A program made the translations under genes and the position numbers. This document shows positions 7,226 through 14,393 of a DNA stretch of 16,781 nucleotides, piece after piece; within the stretch, counting starts at the first letter, position 1; every line of letters starts with the position of its first letter. Source of the DNA: Clostridiales bacterium UBA1316 (GTDB lineage Bacteria; Bacillota; Clostridia; Oscillospirales; Oscillospiraceae); assembly GCA_002307055.1 (NCBI GenBank), contig DBTM01000091.1:2060-18840 (forward strand), written 5' to 3'. The notes under the pieces are model-generated. The model was not told the DNA's origin. It saw nothing but the letters and a program-made list of their open reading frames with translations, and ran no database searches.

Positions 7226-8212
7226 ATGCAAACAGTAAAACCCATAAAAAGCACCTCACAGGAAAAGCATCAGAATCCGGTTATCTTTGTACTGATTTTA
7301 ATTGCTGCTATTGTTGTGATTTCCGTCATTTTCAACGTCATTGCCGGTGGGAAATTCCTTCAAGGCTCAAATTTGGCCATCATCATTTCTCACACCGTCT
7401 GGCCCATCTTTGTAGCCTGGGGGCTCTGCTTCCTGTTTGCCTGCGGTTATACCGACCTGTCCATCGGTGCAATCCTGGTGCTCGGCTCCTTTGCGACGAC
7501 AATCTTCGGCAACTGGCTTGGGTATCCGGGCGTTATACTCGGCGGGCTGATTGCCAGCACACTATTGGTTTTTATCAACTTTAACATTTTCGCCTTCACC
7601 AAGATACCCTCGTGGATCGCCGGTATCAGTTTAGCCATGATCTATGAAGCCATGGCTGTCTTCCTCAAGGTCAATAAAACGACGTCACCGCTCATCTACG
7701 CCGAAATGGATAAGAACCTCAGGATTCTGGGGCAGCTGCCGTGGAGCGCCCTCCTTGTCGTCGTTGGATTTATCGCCGCGTATTTCATTTACAACAGGAC
7801 GACGGTCGGCCTGAACATCCGGGCGCTCGGCGGCAATAAGGACGTTGCCAAGGCCCTCGGTATCAATGTCCTCAAAACGCTCCTATGGGTCGGTATAATC
7901 TGCGGGCTTTTTATCGGCGTCGCCGCCTTTGTGCAGGAGAGTATCGCCGGGCGCACAACCGTCAAAACGGGCCTGACTAGTATTTATGTGGTCTTCCAGC
8001 CGCTTGCGATCATCCTGCTGGCTCAGATTCTGCAGAAGCGGCTCAACATTATCATTGCCGTGCCGATCTGCGCGGTCATCATCTTCGCGATCTTTAATCT
8101 TTTGACGATTCTGGGCGTACCGTCCGGCACGCTGCAGGAGGCTTTCCTGGGCGCCTTCCTGATCGCGTTCGGCATCTTCGGGCAAAAAGGCGTCAAGGGG
8201 GTTGTGAAATGA
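7226..8212 (+). CDS. ABC transporter permease 1 (RbsC/BPD_transp_2 family)
   Basis: Integral membrane subunit of the importer, 328 residues, the usual length for RbsC-like permeases. Eight to ten hydrophobic segments are visible, the first at about residues 19-40. The ATPase-contacting cytoplasmic loop is canonical: TTVGLNIRALGGNKDVAKALGINV, close to the RbsC consensus. GCGYTDLSIGAILVLGSF corresponds to the family's G.DLSVG.....GS signature. ATG 7226 follows AGAGGT (7212-7217) by 8 nt. The stop overlaps the ATPase start by 4 nt (ATGA), so the proteins are translationally coupled. The protein differs clearly from permease 2 downstream, so the channel is probably a heterodimer. Confidence 0.93.
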   Translation: MQTVKPIKSTSQEKHQNPVIFVLILIAAIVVISVIFNVIAGGKFLQGSNLAIIISHTVWPIFVAWGLCFLFACGYTDLSIGAILVLGSFATTIFGNWLGYPGVILGGLIASTLLVFINFNIFAFTKIPSWIAGISLAMIYEAMAVFLKVNKTTSPLIYAEMDKNLRILGQLPWSALLVVVGFIAAYFIYNRTTVGLNIRALGGNKDVAKALGINVLKTLLWVGIICGLFIGVAAFVQESIAGRTTVKTGLTSIYVVFQPLAIILLAQILQKRLNIIIAVPICAVIIFAIFNLLTILGVPSGTLQEAFLGAFLIAFGIFGQKGVKGVVK

Positions 8213-9720
8213 GCAATAGCATGGAACCAATTCTTGAAATCAAAGGCCTCAATAAATATTTCGGCCCGACGCACGCCAACAAGAACATTAATTTTACTGT
8301 GAAAAAGGGCGAAATCAAAGGGCTCATCGGCGAAAACGGCTCCGGCAAATCCACCCTTATTTCGCAGATTGCCGGCCTCTATTCCCGCGATTCCGGTGAG
8401 ATGCTGCTCGACGGCAAGGATTATAATCCCCGCAGTCCGAACGACGCCAACAGCCGCGGCATCTCCATGGTCATGCAGGAGCTGGGCGTTGTCGGCAGTC
8501 TGCCGGCCGGCGTGAATGTGTTTTTAGGCAGGACCGGTCAGTTTACAAAAAACGGCATCATCAGCCTCAAAGCCCTCAACAAAGCCGCGGCCGAGCAATT
8601 CGAAAAGTGGAATCTGCCGAAGGTGCCGCTAAACATGCTGACGGACGGCATGATGATCGAGACGCGGAAAATCATCGAGCTGGCCCGGGCGCTGTCGGCC
8701 GATCCCCAGCTTCTGCTGCTCGACGAGATTACGCAGTCTCTGTCGATGAACAACAGAACCAAGCTCTATGAGCTGATCAAAAAACTCAAATCCATGGGCC
8801 GCTCCGTTATCGTCATCACGCATGACGTTGAGGAGCTTATCCGGATTACCGATTCCATTACTGTCCTGCGGGACGGCGAGGTCGTCGGCGAGGTCGTCTC
8901 CGCGGAGACGACACCGGGCGACGTGAAAAAAATGATGGTCGGGCGCGAAATCAGCGGCGATTATTACCGCGCCGATATGAAGCCGGACTATACGGACAAG
9001 GTCATTTTGTCCGTGAATAATCTGACGGTCCCCGGCGAAATTGAGGATGTCTCCTTCGACGTTCATGAGGGCGAAATTCTCGGGTTCTGCGGCCTCTCCG
9101 ACTCCGGTATCCATACTGTAGGCAAAGCCGTGTTCGGCCTTTCCAAGCTATCCGGCGGCGCCGTCACCCTAGCAGCGCAGGACCTCGTTATTAAAAGCTC
9201 CTCTAAAGCTCTTAAACATAATATGGCTTATGTGCCCAAGGACAGAGATAACGAAGCCCTGATGATTCATGCCAGCATCCTGGAAAACTTTACCCTGCCC
9301 TCTCTGAATGAGCTCAAGGGCAGCGCCGAATATCTCTCCCCAGGCAAGCTGAAAAAATTAGCCGCCGAAATGACGCAGAAGCTGTCGGTCAAGTGCACGG
9401 ACATCTATCAGGCGATGGACGCGCTCTCCGGGGGCAACAAGCAGAAGGTCAACCTCGGGCGCTGGCTGGCGAAGGACCTGAAGCTCCTTGTTCTGGACTG
9501 CCCGACGCGCGGTGTCGATGTCGGCGTCAAGGCATATATCTACTCGCTGATGAAGGAAACAAAGAAAAACGGCATTGCCACCATTCTGATATCCGACGAG
9601 CTGACGGAAGTCCTCGGCATGGCCGACCGGCTGATTGTCATGCGGGACGGTAGAATCACAGGCGTCATCCGCCGGGACGAAAACTTTACGGAACAATCCG
9701 TCATAGGAGTGATGATCTGA
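8209..9720 (+). CDS. Sugar ABC transporter double ATPase (RbsA/MglA-like), one site degenerate
   Basis: Cytoplasmic ATPase with two fused nucleotide-binding domains, 503 residues, that powers import. NBD1 has an intact Walker A GENGSGKST (41-49) and catalytic Glu173 in LLLLDEIT (normally DEPT), but its signature is eroded: LTDGM (144-148) instead of LSGGQ. NBD2 is the reverse: the signature LSGGNKQ (406-412) is perfect, but its Walker A is GLSDSGIHT (295-303) without lysine, and Walker B reads LDCPTRGVDVG with Cys431 where the catalytic glutamate belongs. In the head-to-tail ATP sandwich this gives one complete site (NBD1 Walker A/B with NBD2 signature) and one dead site. A degenerate second Walker A is usual in this family; loss of the Glu is more unusual. 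ATG 8209 overlaps permease 1; the stop overlaps the permease 2 start by 1 nt. Confidence 0.94.
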   Translation: MSNSMEPILEIKGLNKYFGPTHANKNINFTVKKGEIKGLIGENGSGKSTLISQIAGLYSRDSGEMLLDGKDYNPRSPNDANSRGISMVMQELGVVGSLPAGVNVFLGRTGQFTKNGIISLKALNKAAAEQFEKWNLPKVPLNMLTDGMMIETRKIIELARALSADPQLLLLDEITQSLSMNNRTKLYELIKKLKSMGRSVIVITHDVEELIRITDSITVLRDGEVVGEVVSAETTPGDVKKMMVGREISGDYYRADMKPDYTDKVILSVNNLTVPGEIEDVSFDVHEGEILGFCGLSDSGIHTVGKAVFGLSKLSGGAVTLAAQDLVIKSSSKALKHNMAYVPKDRDNEALMIHASILENFTLPSLNELKGSAEYLSPGKLKKLAAEMTQKLSVKCTDIYQAMDALSGGNKQKVNLGRWLAKDLKLLVLDCPTRGVDVGVKAYIYSLMKETKKNGIATILISDELTEVLGMADRLIVMRDGRITGVIRRDENFTEQSVIGVMI

Positions 9721-10700
9721 TGAAAAAGAAAAGGATAACTGTTCAGGATATTGTTCCGTTTGCGGCATTTATTATCATCTTCGCATTCTTCGAGATTGCC
9801 AGTCATGGTAAAATGCTCTCCGCCATGAACCTGAGCAATATCGTCGATCAGACCGTTATGACAATCGTCGTCGGCTGCGGCGTCCTCTTTGTTGTGGCAC
9901 AGGGCAGCATCGACCTCTCCGTCGGCGTCAATGTGGCGCTGTCGGGCGTCGTCGCCACCTGGGCCGCCAACCTCGGCGGCGGTATATGGCTGATCCCGGT
10001 CGCCCTGCTCGTTGGTCTTCTCGTCGGCATTTTCAACGGCATTGTCGTCAGCCGGTTCAAGGTACCGTCCTTCATGCTGACCATTGCCATGATCATCGGT
10101 GTGCGCGGCATCGTCAACTACATCCAGTCATTTATCGGCACCCAGAAGATTCCCGAGGCTATGACGGTGCTCAGCCAGCCCTATATCCGGTATCCGGCGC
10201 TCATCATCATCATTATCATTATGGCGTATGTTTTTGAGTTTACAAAAGCCGGTAAATACAGCAAGGCCATCGGTGAAAACGAGACGACCGCCAAATTTGT
10301 CGGCGTCCCCGTAATGCTCATGAAAATTGTCGCCTTTGCCATCTCCGGCCTGATGGTCGGCTTCGGCGCGATCTTTACGCTCACCTCCGTCGGCGGCACA
10401 AGCCAGCAGATGGGCGTTTTCTTCGAAATGAAGGTCGCCATGGCTATCTTCCTCGGCGGCGTGCTTGTCACCGGCGGCACCTCAGCCAAGCTCTACAAGG
10501 TCATTCTGGGTTCGCTCTCCATTACAATCATCGTCAACGGCCTGGCACTCATCGGTCTGTCGGAAACCCAATATTCCCAAACCGTCGAGGGCCTCCTGCT
10601 GCTCCTGATCCTGTTCGTCACCATCCTTGCCAGTAACAGAAACAGCAGGCTGTCAAAACACACCGATGAACCCGCCGCCGCAAAAATCGAACCGCAATAA
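9720..10700 (+). CDS. ABC transporter permease 2 (RbsC/BPD_transp_2 family)
   Basis: Second membrane subunit, 326 residues, very hydrophobic with eight or more helices. GSIDLSVGVNVALSGVVATW matches the family signature G.IDLSVG better than permease 1 does. Its cytoplasmic loop TKAGKYSKAIGENETTAKFVGV is the diverged counterpart of the RbsC loop (GEN for GGN). The C-terminal tail is hydrophilic (SRLSKHTDEPAAAKIEPQ). ATG 9720 shares a base with the ATPase stop (TGATG), so it is made by re-initiation. As the last gene of the operon it is followed 10 nt later by a strong terminator. The pair of dissimilar permeases with one fused ATPase recalls the LsrC/LsrD layout, but nothing here specifies AI-2. 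Confidence 0.93.
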   Translation: MKKKRITVQDIVPFAAFIIIFAFFEIASHGKMLSAMNLSNIVDQTVMTIVVGCGVLFVVAQGSIDLSVGVNVALSGVVATWAANLGGGIWLIPVALLVGLLVGIFNGIVVSRFKVPSFMLTIAMIIGVRGIVNYIQSFIGTQKIPEAMTVLSQPYIRYPALIIIIIIMAYVFEFTKAGKYSKAIGENETTAKFVGVPVMLMKIVAFAISGLMVGFGAIFTLTSVGGTSQQMGVFFEMKVAMAIFLGGVLVTGGTSAKLYKVILGSLSITIIVNGLALIGLSETQYSQTVEGLLLLLILFVTILASNRNSRLSKHTDEPAAAKIEPQ

Positions 10701-10710
10701 CCTCCGCGCA

Positions 10711-10749
10711 CAAGGGGACGGGACATCCGTCCCCTTGCTTATTTTGTTT
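10711..10749 (+). terminator. Intrinsic terminator of the ABC operon
   Basis: CAAGGGGACGG (10711-10721), loop GACAT, CCGTCCCCTTG (10727-10737): perfect 11-bp stem followed by a T-rich tail (CTTATTTTGTTT). The GGGGACGG core recurs in the hairpins at 16224-16250 and 16555-16583, suggesting a shared repeat family reused as a terminator. Confidence 0.85.
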
Positions 10750-10798
10750 CTTTATTGTATATTAAATAAAAATATATTTGAAGTGGCGGGTGTTTGCT

Positions 10799-11635
10799 TT
10801 GTTTCAGGATATAGCGCCGTTTTGTTTTCACAATGAATATAGGCCCAGAGAACCGTTAGCGACTGATTATGTCTATTTTTACAATAAAGGCAGGGTGCTT
10901 TTAGAAAATAAAGACGGCAATTTATCGCTGCCTCAATACAGTACAGTATTCGAGGCCTATCCTGAAACGACCCTGGAATTGACCTACCTTTTGTCTGTCG
11001 ACGAAACGGCTGTTTTTTTATCCATGCAGGAGGCTGAGGAAACGGCGAATTTAAGCTTTCAATATATGAATGTGTTCCGCGAGCAAAAACCATCCTGGCT
11101 GGCTTTTGCGGGCGCGACCGCCGCCCATCTCGCGTTATGGTATGACGCGCGCCGTTTCTGCGGCAAATGCGCGACGCCTATGGTACATAAAAGCGACGAG
11201 CGCGCCATGGTTTGTCCCGCCTGCGGCTTGATTGAATATCCTAAAATCGCTCCTGTTGTCATTGTCGCCGTCACGGATGGTGACCGGCTGCTGCTGACCA
11301 AATACGCCGCCGCCGCGAGCTACAACCGCTACGCGCTGATAGCCGGTTTTGTTGAAATCGGCGAATCCCTCGAGGAAGGTCTTAAGCGCGAGGTGATGGA
11401 AGAGGTCGGGTTGCGCGTCAAAAACATCCGCTATTATAAAAGCCAGCCCTGGGCCTTTTCCGGCTCCCTGCTGTCCGGCTTTTTCTGCGAGCTCGACGGC
11501 AGCGACCAGGTAACCGTCGATACAAACGAGCTCTCCGAAGGCGTCTGGTTTGACCGCCGGTCCGTCCCCGTCTCCGAATCCACCTTCGCCCTGACCGCCA
11601 CCATGATGGAAGCCTTCCGCACAGGCGAGATATAA
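10799..11635 (+). CDS. nudC: NAD(+)/NADH diphosphatase, NudC-type Nudix hydrolase
   Basis: Cytoplasmic Mg-dependent hydrolase that splits NAD(H) to NMN(H) and AMP; the E. coli NudC enzyme also removes NAD caps from RNA. From TTG 10799 the product has 278 residues. A zinc ribbon with C121-x2-C124 and C139-x2-C142 is followed by a complete Nudix box G183..EE..REVMEEVGL (183-205) and the NudC-specific SQPW (215-218, here SQPWAFSGS; family SQPWPFP.S). The start is uncertain: TTG 10799 gives the family-like N terminus MFQDIAPF with GGCGGG 8 nt upstream, while GTG 10790 and TTG 10778 are alternatives without a better site. The gene stands alone after the ABC terminator; no convincing promoter was found in the AT-rich gap 10738-10798. 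Confidence 0.88.
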   Translation: MFQDIAPFCFHNEYRPREPLATDYVYFYNKGRVLLENKDGNLSLPQYSTVFEAYPETTLELTYLLSVDETAVFLSMQEAEETANLSFQYMNVFREQKPSWLAFAGATAAHLALWYDARRFCGKCATPMVHKSDERAMVCPACGLIEYPKIAPVVIVAVTDGDRLLLTKYAAAASYNRYALIAGFVEIGESLEEGLKREVMEEVGLRVKNIRYYKSQPWAFSGSLLSGFFCELDGSDQVTVDTNELSEGVWFDRRSVPVSESTFALTATMMEAFRTGEI

Positions 11636-11685
11636 ACATAGGTGATAATAGCAGGAATCTAGTGATAACACGGGGAGGAACACTA

Positions 11686-12315
11686 ATGAAACGGGTGATA
11701 ACAGTCCAGCATTGTCAAGCGGTGCACCATGTCAACAACATGGTTGGCGGTGTTACCGACTGGGAGCTAACCGCGCTCGGGCTTGAGCAAGCGCGTCATA
11801 TCGGTATCGCTCTAAGAGAAAAAATAGGGACAAGCTCAAATTATAAGCTGTATTCTTCTGATTTGACGCGAACAAGGCAAACAGCTGAAATGATTGCCGA
11901 GCACCTGAAGCTAACCCCTATTTATCGTCAAGAGCTGAGAGAAATCAGCATGGGCAGCGCCACAGGTCAGTCGCAGGAATGGTTTAAAATAAATCAAATA
12001 CCGCGCCCCAATGATTTACCATGGATCTATCATAAGATGATGCCGGATGCCGAGTCTGCTGTGGAGGTATATGCCAGAGTCTCAAAAGTCGCGGATGAAC
12101 TTGAAAAGTCAACTGACAATGATTTTATCATAGTCGGTCATGGCGGTTCATTATCACTGTTCACCGCGCGCTGGCTGAACCTGCCGATTTCAATTTTGGA
12201 AAAAACTGCTTTGTTGGGTTCAGCAGGCGGCGTCTCATTTATGAGTGAACGCGATGACAACGCACGTGTTTTAAATGTTTGGAATGACACCTCCTATATG
12301 CTCCAAAAACCTTAA
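11686..12315 (+). CDS. Histidine phosphatase family protein (phosphoglycerate mutase-like)
   Basis: Member of the phosphoglycerate mutase/acid phosphatase superfamily, 209 residues, probably a cytoplasmic phosphomonoesterase; its substrate is unknown. The N-terminal motif reads TVQHCQAVHH: the nucleophile His9 is present, but the preceding Arg of the usual RHG motif is Gln and the Gly is Cys. Other superfamily features are retained: TDWELTALGLEQA, YSSDLTRTRQTAEMI, the LREISMG acidic segment and C-terminal VGHGGSL with the second catalytic His. ATG 11686 follows the strong GGGGAGGA (11672-11679). It starts 50 nt after nudC and may share its transcript. Base composition seems more AT-rich than the flanking genes. 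The Q-for-R change may be a subfamily trait. Confidence 0.85.
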   Translation: MKRVITVQHCQAVHHVNNMVGGVTDWELTALGLEQARHIGIALREKIGTSSNYKLYSSDLTRTRQTAEMIAEHLKLTPIYRQELREISMGSATGQSQEWFKINQIPRPNDLPWIYHKMMPDAESAVEVYARVSKVADELEKSTDNDFIIVGHGGSLSLFTARWLNLPISILEKTALLGSAGGVSFMSERDDNARVLNVWNDTSYMLQKP

Positions 12316-12350
12316 ATCCGGCAGTTTAGCGACCTCCCAGTAATTATTTG

Positions 12351-12379
12351 TTGACAATGATGCATATAGACGATATGAT
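12351..12379 (+). promoter_or_regulatory. Near-consensus sigma-A promoter for the helicase leader
   Basis: TTGACA (12351-12356, perfect) and TATGAT (12374-12379, five of six) with exactly 17 nt between. RNA would start near 12386, giving a leader of about 200 nt before the helicase ATG. It is the best promoter in the window. Confidence 0.75.
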
Positions 12380-12402
12380 AATAAGCTGTGATACACATAC
12401 AT

Positions 12403-12440
12403 CGTTTATTCTAAAAACGAGGCGTCTTGTCTCGTTTTTT
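12403..12440 (+). terminator. Leader terminator with competing antiterminator
   Basis: AAAAACGAG (12413-12421) pairs with CTCGTTTTT (12431-12439), 9 bp with a 9-nt loop, running into T-rich sequence. It lies only about 30-55 nt after the predicted start. CGTTT (12403-12407) can instead pair with AAACG (12415-12419), consuming the left arm, so the folds are mutually exclusive. It is either an attenuator of the helicase mRNA or the end of a short RNA of about 55 nt; it could also end transcripts from the upstream gene. Confidence 0.62.
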
Positions 12441-12468
12441 ATTTATTTTGAATTGAGGACAGTGTGAA

Positions 12469-12555
12469 ATGAATTTCACACACGGAGAAATCGATTTGGC
12501 CGCCGTTGGGGCAGCCATTTTCTTCGAAAACCATCGATTTTTCCTGCAAATTTGA
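12469..12555 (+). CDS. Candidate 28-codon leader ORF before the helicase gene
   Basis: ATG 12469 lies 9 nt after GAGGA (12455-12459) and opens a 28-residue frame (begins MNFTHGEIDLAAVG) ending in TGA at 12553-12555, just before the hairpin at 12557. Its first codons lie in an inverted repeat with 9-bp arms, GTGTGAAAT (12462-12470) and ATTTCACAC (12473-12481), so its own start can be sequestered. AAATCGAT (12488-12495) and ATCGATTT (12533-12540) can also pair across it. I do not recognise the peptide. Position and Shine-Dalgarno favour a translated regulatory ORF, but chance is not excluded. Confidence 0.42.
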   Translation: MNFTHGEIDLAAVGAAIFFENHRFFLQI

Positions 12556-12556
12556 G

Positions 12557-12573
12557 CCGCCGCTTATCGGCGG
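12557..12573 (+). promoter_or_regulatory. GC hairpin at the helicase ribosome site
   Basis: CCGCCG (12557-12562), loop CTTAT, CGGCGG (12568-12573). The right arm overlaps GGAG (12572-12575) and sits 4 nt before AAGGA (12578-12582), the likely Shine-Dalgarno for ATG 12588. It closely resembles the hairpin before kdpD in sequence and placement. Confidence 0.45.
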
Positions 12574-12587
12574 AGTTAAGGATTAAC

Positions 12588-14342
12588 ATGACGAAAATTC
12601 CATTCTCCGAGCTGAACCTGACACCTAAAATTGAAAAAGCGATTAACGAAATGGGCTTTGATTACGCAACGCCTGTCCAAGCGGAGGCGATCCCGCTTAT
12701 CCGCACGGGGGTGGACGTAATTGCCAAGTCGCAGACCGGGACGGGCAAAACGATTGCGTTTGCGATTCCCGCTATCGAGAGCATCGACAACCACGAGGAG
12801 AAGCCGACCGTGCAGGTGCTCATCCTCTGCCCGACAAGAGAGCTCGCCATGCAGGCCGCGGAGGAAATCCGCAAGGTGGCGCGGTTTAAAACGGGCATCC
12901 GCCCCGTTGAGGTAACAGGCGGCGCCTCCATCGACAAGCAGTGCATCCGCCTGCGCCACGCCAACATCGTGGTCGGTACGCCGGGCCGGATCATGGACCA
13001 TATGCGTCGCAAAACCTTAAAGCTCGGCAGCGTGAAAATGGTTGTGCTCGACGAAGCCGACGAGATGCTGAACATGGGCTTCAAGGAGGACATCGAAACA
13101 ATTTTACGCGATACGCCGGAAGAGCGGCAGATGGTGCTCTTTTCCGCGACCATGCCGCCGGCGATTTTAAAGCTGACGCGCGAATTCCAGAAGGACCCGC
13201 AGCTTATTGAGATCGACAAGGACCTGGTGACAATCGCCGAGATCGAGCAGAATTACATCGATGTACCGCACAGCAGGAAAAAAGACGCGCTGCTGGCGCT
13301 CCTCAATTTCCACAACCCGAACCGCGCCATTATATTCTGCAACACGAAAAAAATGGTGGATGAGCTCGACGAGCTGCTGGTCTCCAAGAACTTCAGCGTG
13401 GAGTGCATCCACAGCGATATTAAACAGTCTCAGCGCACCTCCGTCATGCAGGGCTTCAAGGCGGGCAGAACCTCCATACTGATTGCAACCGATATCGCCG
13501 CCCGGGGCATCGACGTGAATGATATAGACATTGTCATCAATTTTGACATACCGGCAAACTCTGAATATTACGTGCATCGGATCGGACGGACAGGCCGGGC
13601 CGGAAAATCCGGACGCTCCATCACCCTTTGCGGCGGCAAGCGCGAGGTTTACGCGATGCGGAATATCGCCTTTGACGCGAAGTCGGTCATCACACGGATG
13701 GACCTGCCGACTACCGATGAAATCAAAAAAATCAACAATGCCAAAATATTCGCGCTCGCGGAAGAAGCGCTGCAGGCTGAAGCGACGCCGCTGTTCACCG
13801 ATTTGGCCGCCCAGCTCATTGAGCGCGGCTACACGTATCAGCAGATTGCCGAGGCGGCTCTGCGGCTCCATTTTGAGCAGGAGGTAGCGGCCACTACCGT
13901 ACCGCCTATTGAGCAGAGCACGGAAGCCTTTACGCCGAGAAAGCCAAAGATTGCCACCGACAAAACCGCCGCCAAGCCGACGTCTTACGATACCATCCTG
14001 CTGGACATCGGCTCGAGCGACCGCGCCGCCGTCAACCACATTATCGGTGCGATGACCGAACACACAGGCCTCAATGGCAGCGACATCGGACGCGTTGAGG
14101 TGTATCCGACGCAGTCCGTGGTTGAGATTCCCGCGGGGCGCAGCACCGAGATTGTAGCCGCCATGGTTGGCTGCAAAATCTGCGGCCGCCTCGTCACCGC
14201 CGAAAAGCTGGCCGAGGCCTCCAAAAGACGCCGCGACCCCCGCGACACCTACATCCCCGCCGCTCACGTCCAAAAGGTGGACGATAAGGGCCGTGCCTCC
14301 TTCCCCTCTAAAAAACCCTTCCGCCGGAATGACCGGTATTAA
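12588..14342 (+). CDS. DEAD-box ATP-dependent RNA helicase with DbpA-type RNA-binding domain
   Basis: Cytoplasmic RNA helicase, 584 residues, that unwinds or remodels RNA in ribosome assembly, mRNA decay or cold adaptation; DeaD/CshA/DbpA-like. Motifs in order: Q motif (F6...TPVQ, Gln31), motif I SQTGTGKT (48-55), PTRELAMQ, TPGRI, DEAD (155-158), SAT in LFSATMPP, ARGID and HRIGRTGRAGKSG. After a linker (about 370-465), a C-terminal DbpA-type RNA-binding domain occupies about 467-545 (ILLDIGSSDRAAVNHIIGAM, then IGRVEVY). The tail is rich in Lys/Arg (SKRRRDPRD...FRRNDRY). ATG 12588 is chosen because AAGGA is 5 nt upstream; the in-frame TTG 12552 lies before the hairpin without a site. Expression is probably controlled by the long leader. 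The DbpA-type domain suggests a ribosomal RNA target, but this fold is also found in general DeaD-type helicases. Confidence 0.94.
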   Translation: MTKIPFSELNLTPKIEKAINEMGFDYATPVQAEAIPLIRTGVDVIAKSQTGTGKTIAFAIPAIESIDNHEEKPTVQVLILCPTRELAMQAAEEIRKVARFKTGIRPVEVTGGASIDKQCIRLRHANIVVGTPGRIMDHMRRKTLKLGSVKMVVLDEADEMLNMGFKEDIETILRDTPEERQMVLFSATMPPAILKLTREFQKDPQLIEIDKDLVTIAEIEQNYIDVPHSRKKDALLALLNFHNPNRAIIFCNTKKMVDELDELLVSKNFSVECIHSDIKQSQRTSVMQGFKAGRTSILIATDIAARGIDVNDIDIVINFDIPANSEYYVHRIGRTGRAGKSGRSITLCGGKREVYAMRNIAFDAKSVITRMDLPTTDEIKKINNAKIFALAEEALQAEATPLFTDLAAQLIERGYTYQQIAEAALRLHFEQEVAATTVPPIEQSTEAFTPRKPKIATDKTAAKPTSYDTILLDIGSSDRAAVNHIIGAMTEHTGLNGSDIGRVEVYPTQSVVEIPAGRSTEIVAAMVGCKICGRLVTAEKLAEASKRRRDPRDTYIPAAHVQKVDDKGRASFPSKKPFRRNDRY

Positions 14343-14360
14343 TAAATAACCGATGTACCG

Positions 14361-14393
14361 GAGAAGCCCTTATTCGAGAGGCTTCTCTTTTTT
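14361..14393 (+). terminator. Intrinsic terminator of the helicase gene
   Basis: GAGAAGCC (14361-14368) and GGCTTCTC (14380-14387), perfect 8-bp stem with an 11-nt loop, followed by six T. It is 18 nt after the stop codon. Confidence 0.88.

Noticed and set aside
12464..12480. CRP/FNR-type operator from the TGTGA...TCACA symmetry
   Set aside because: The spacing between half-sites is 8 nt, not the 6 of CRP sites, and the site lies downstream of the promoter inside a probable leader ORF.
13167..14273. Long open frame (368 codons) antisense to the helicase gene
   Set aside because: It mirrors the helicase reading frame, whose DEAD-box motifs are unambiguous; the antisense product is Gly/Val/Asp-rich without any family motif.
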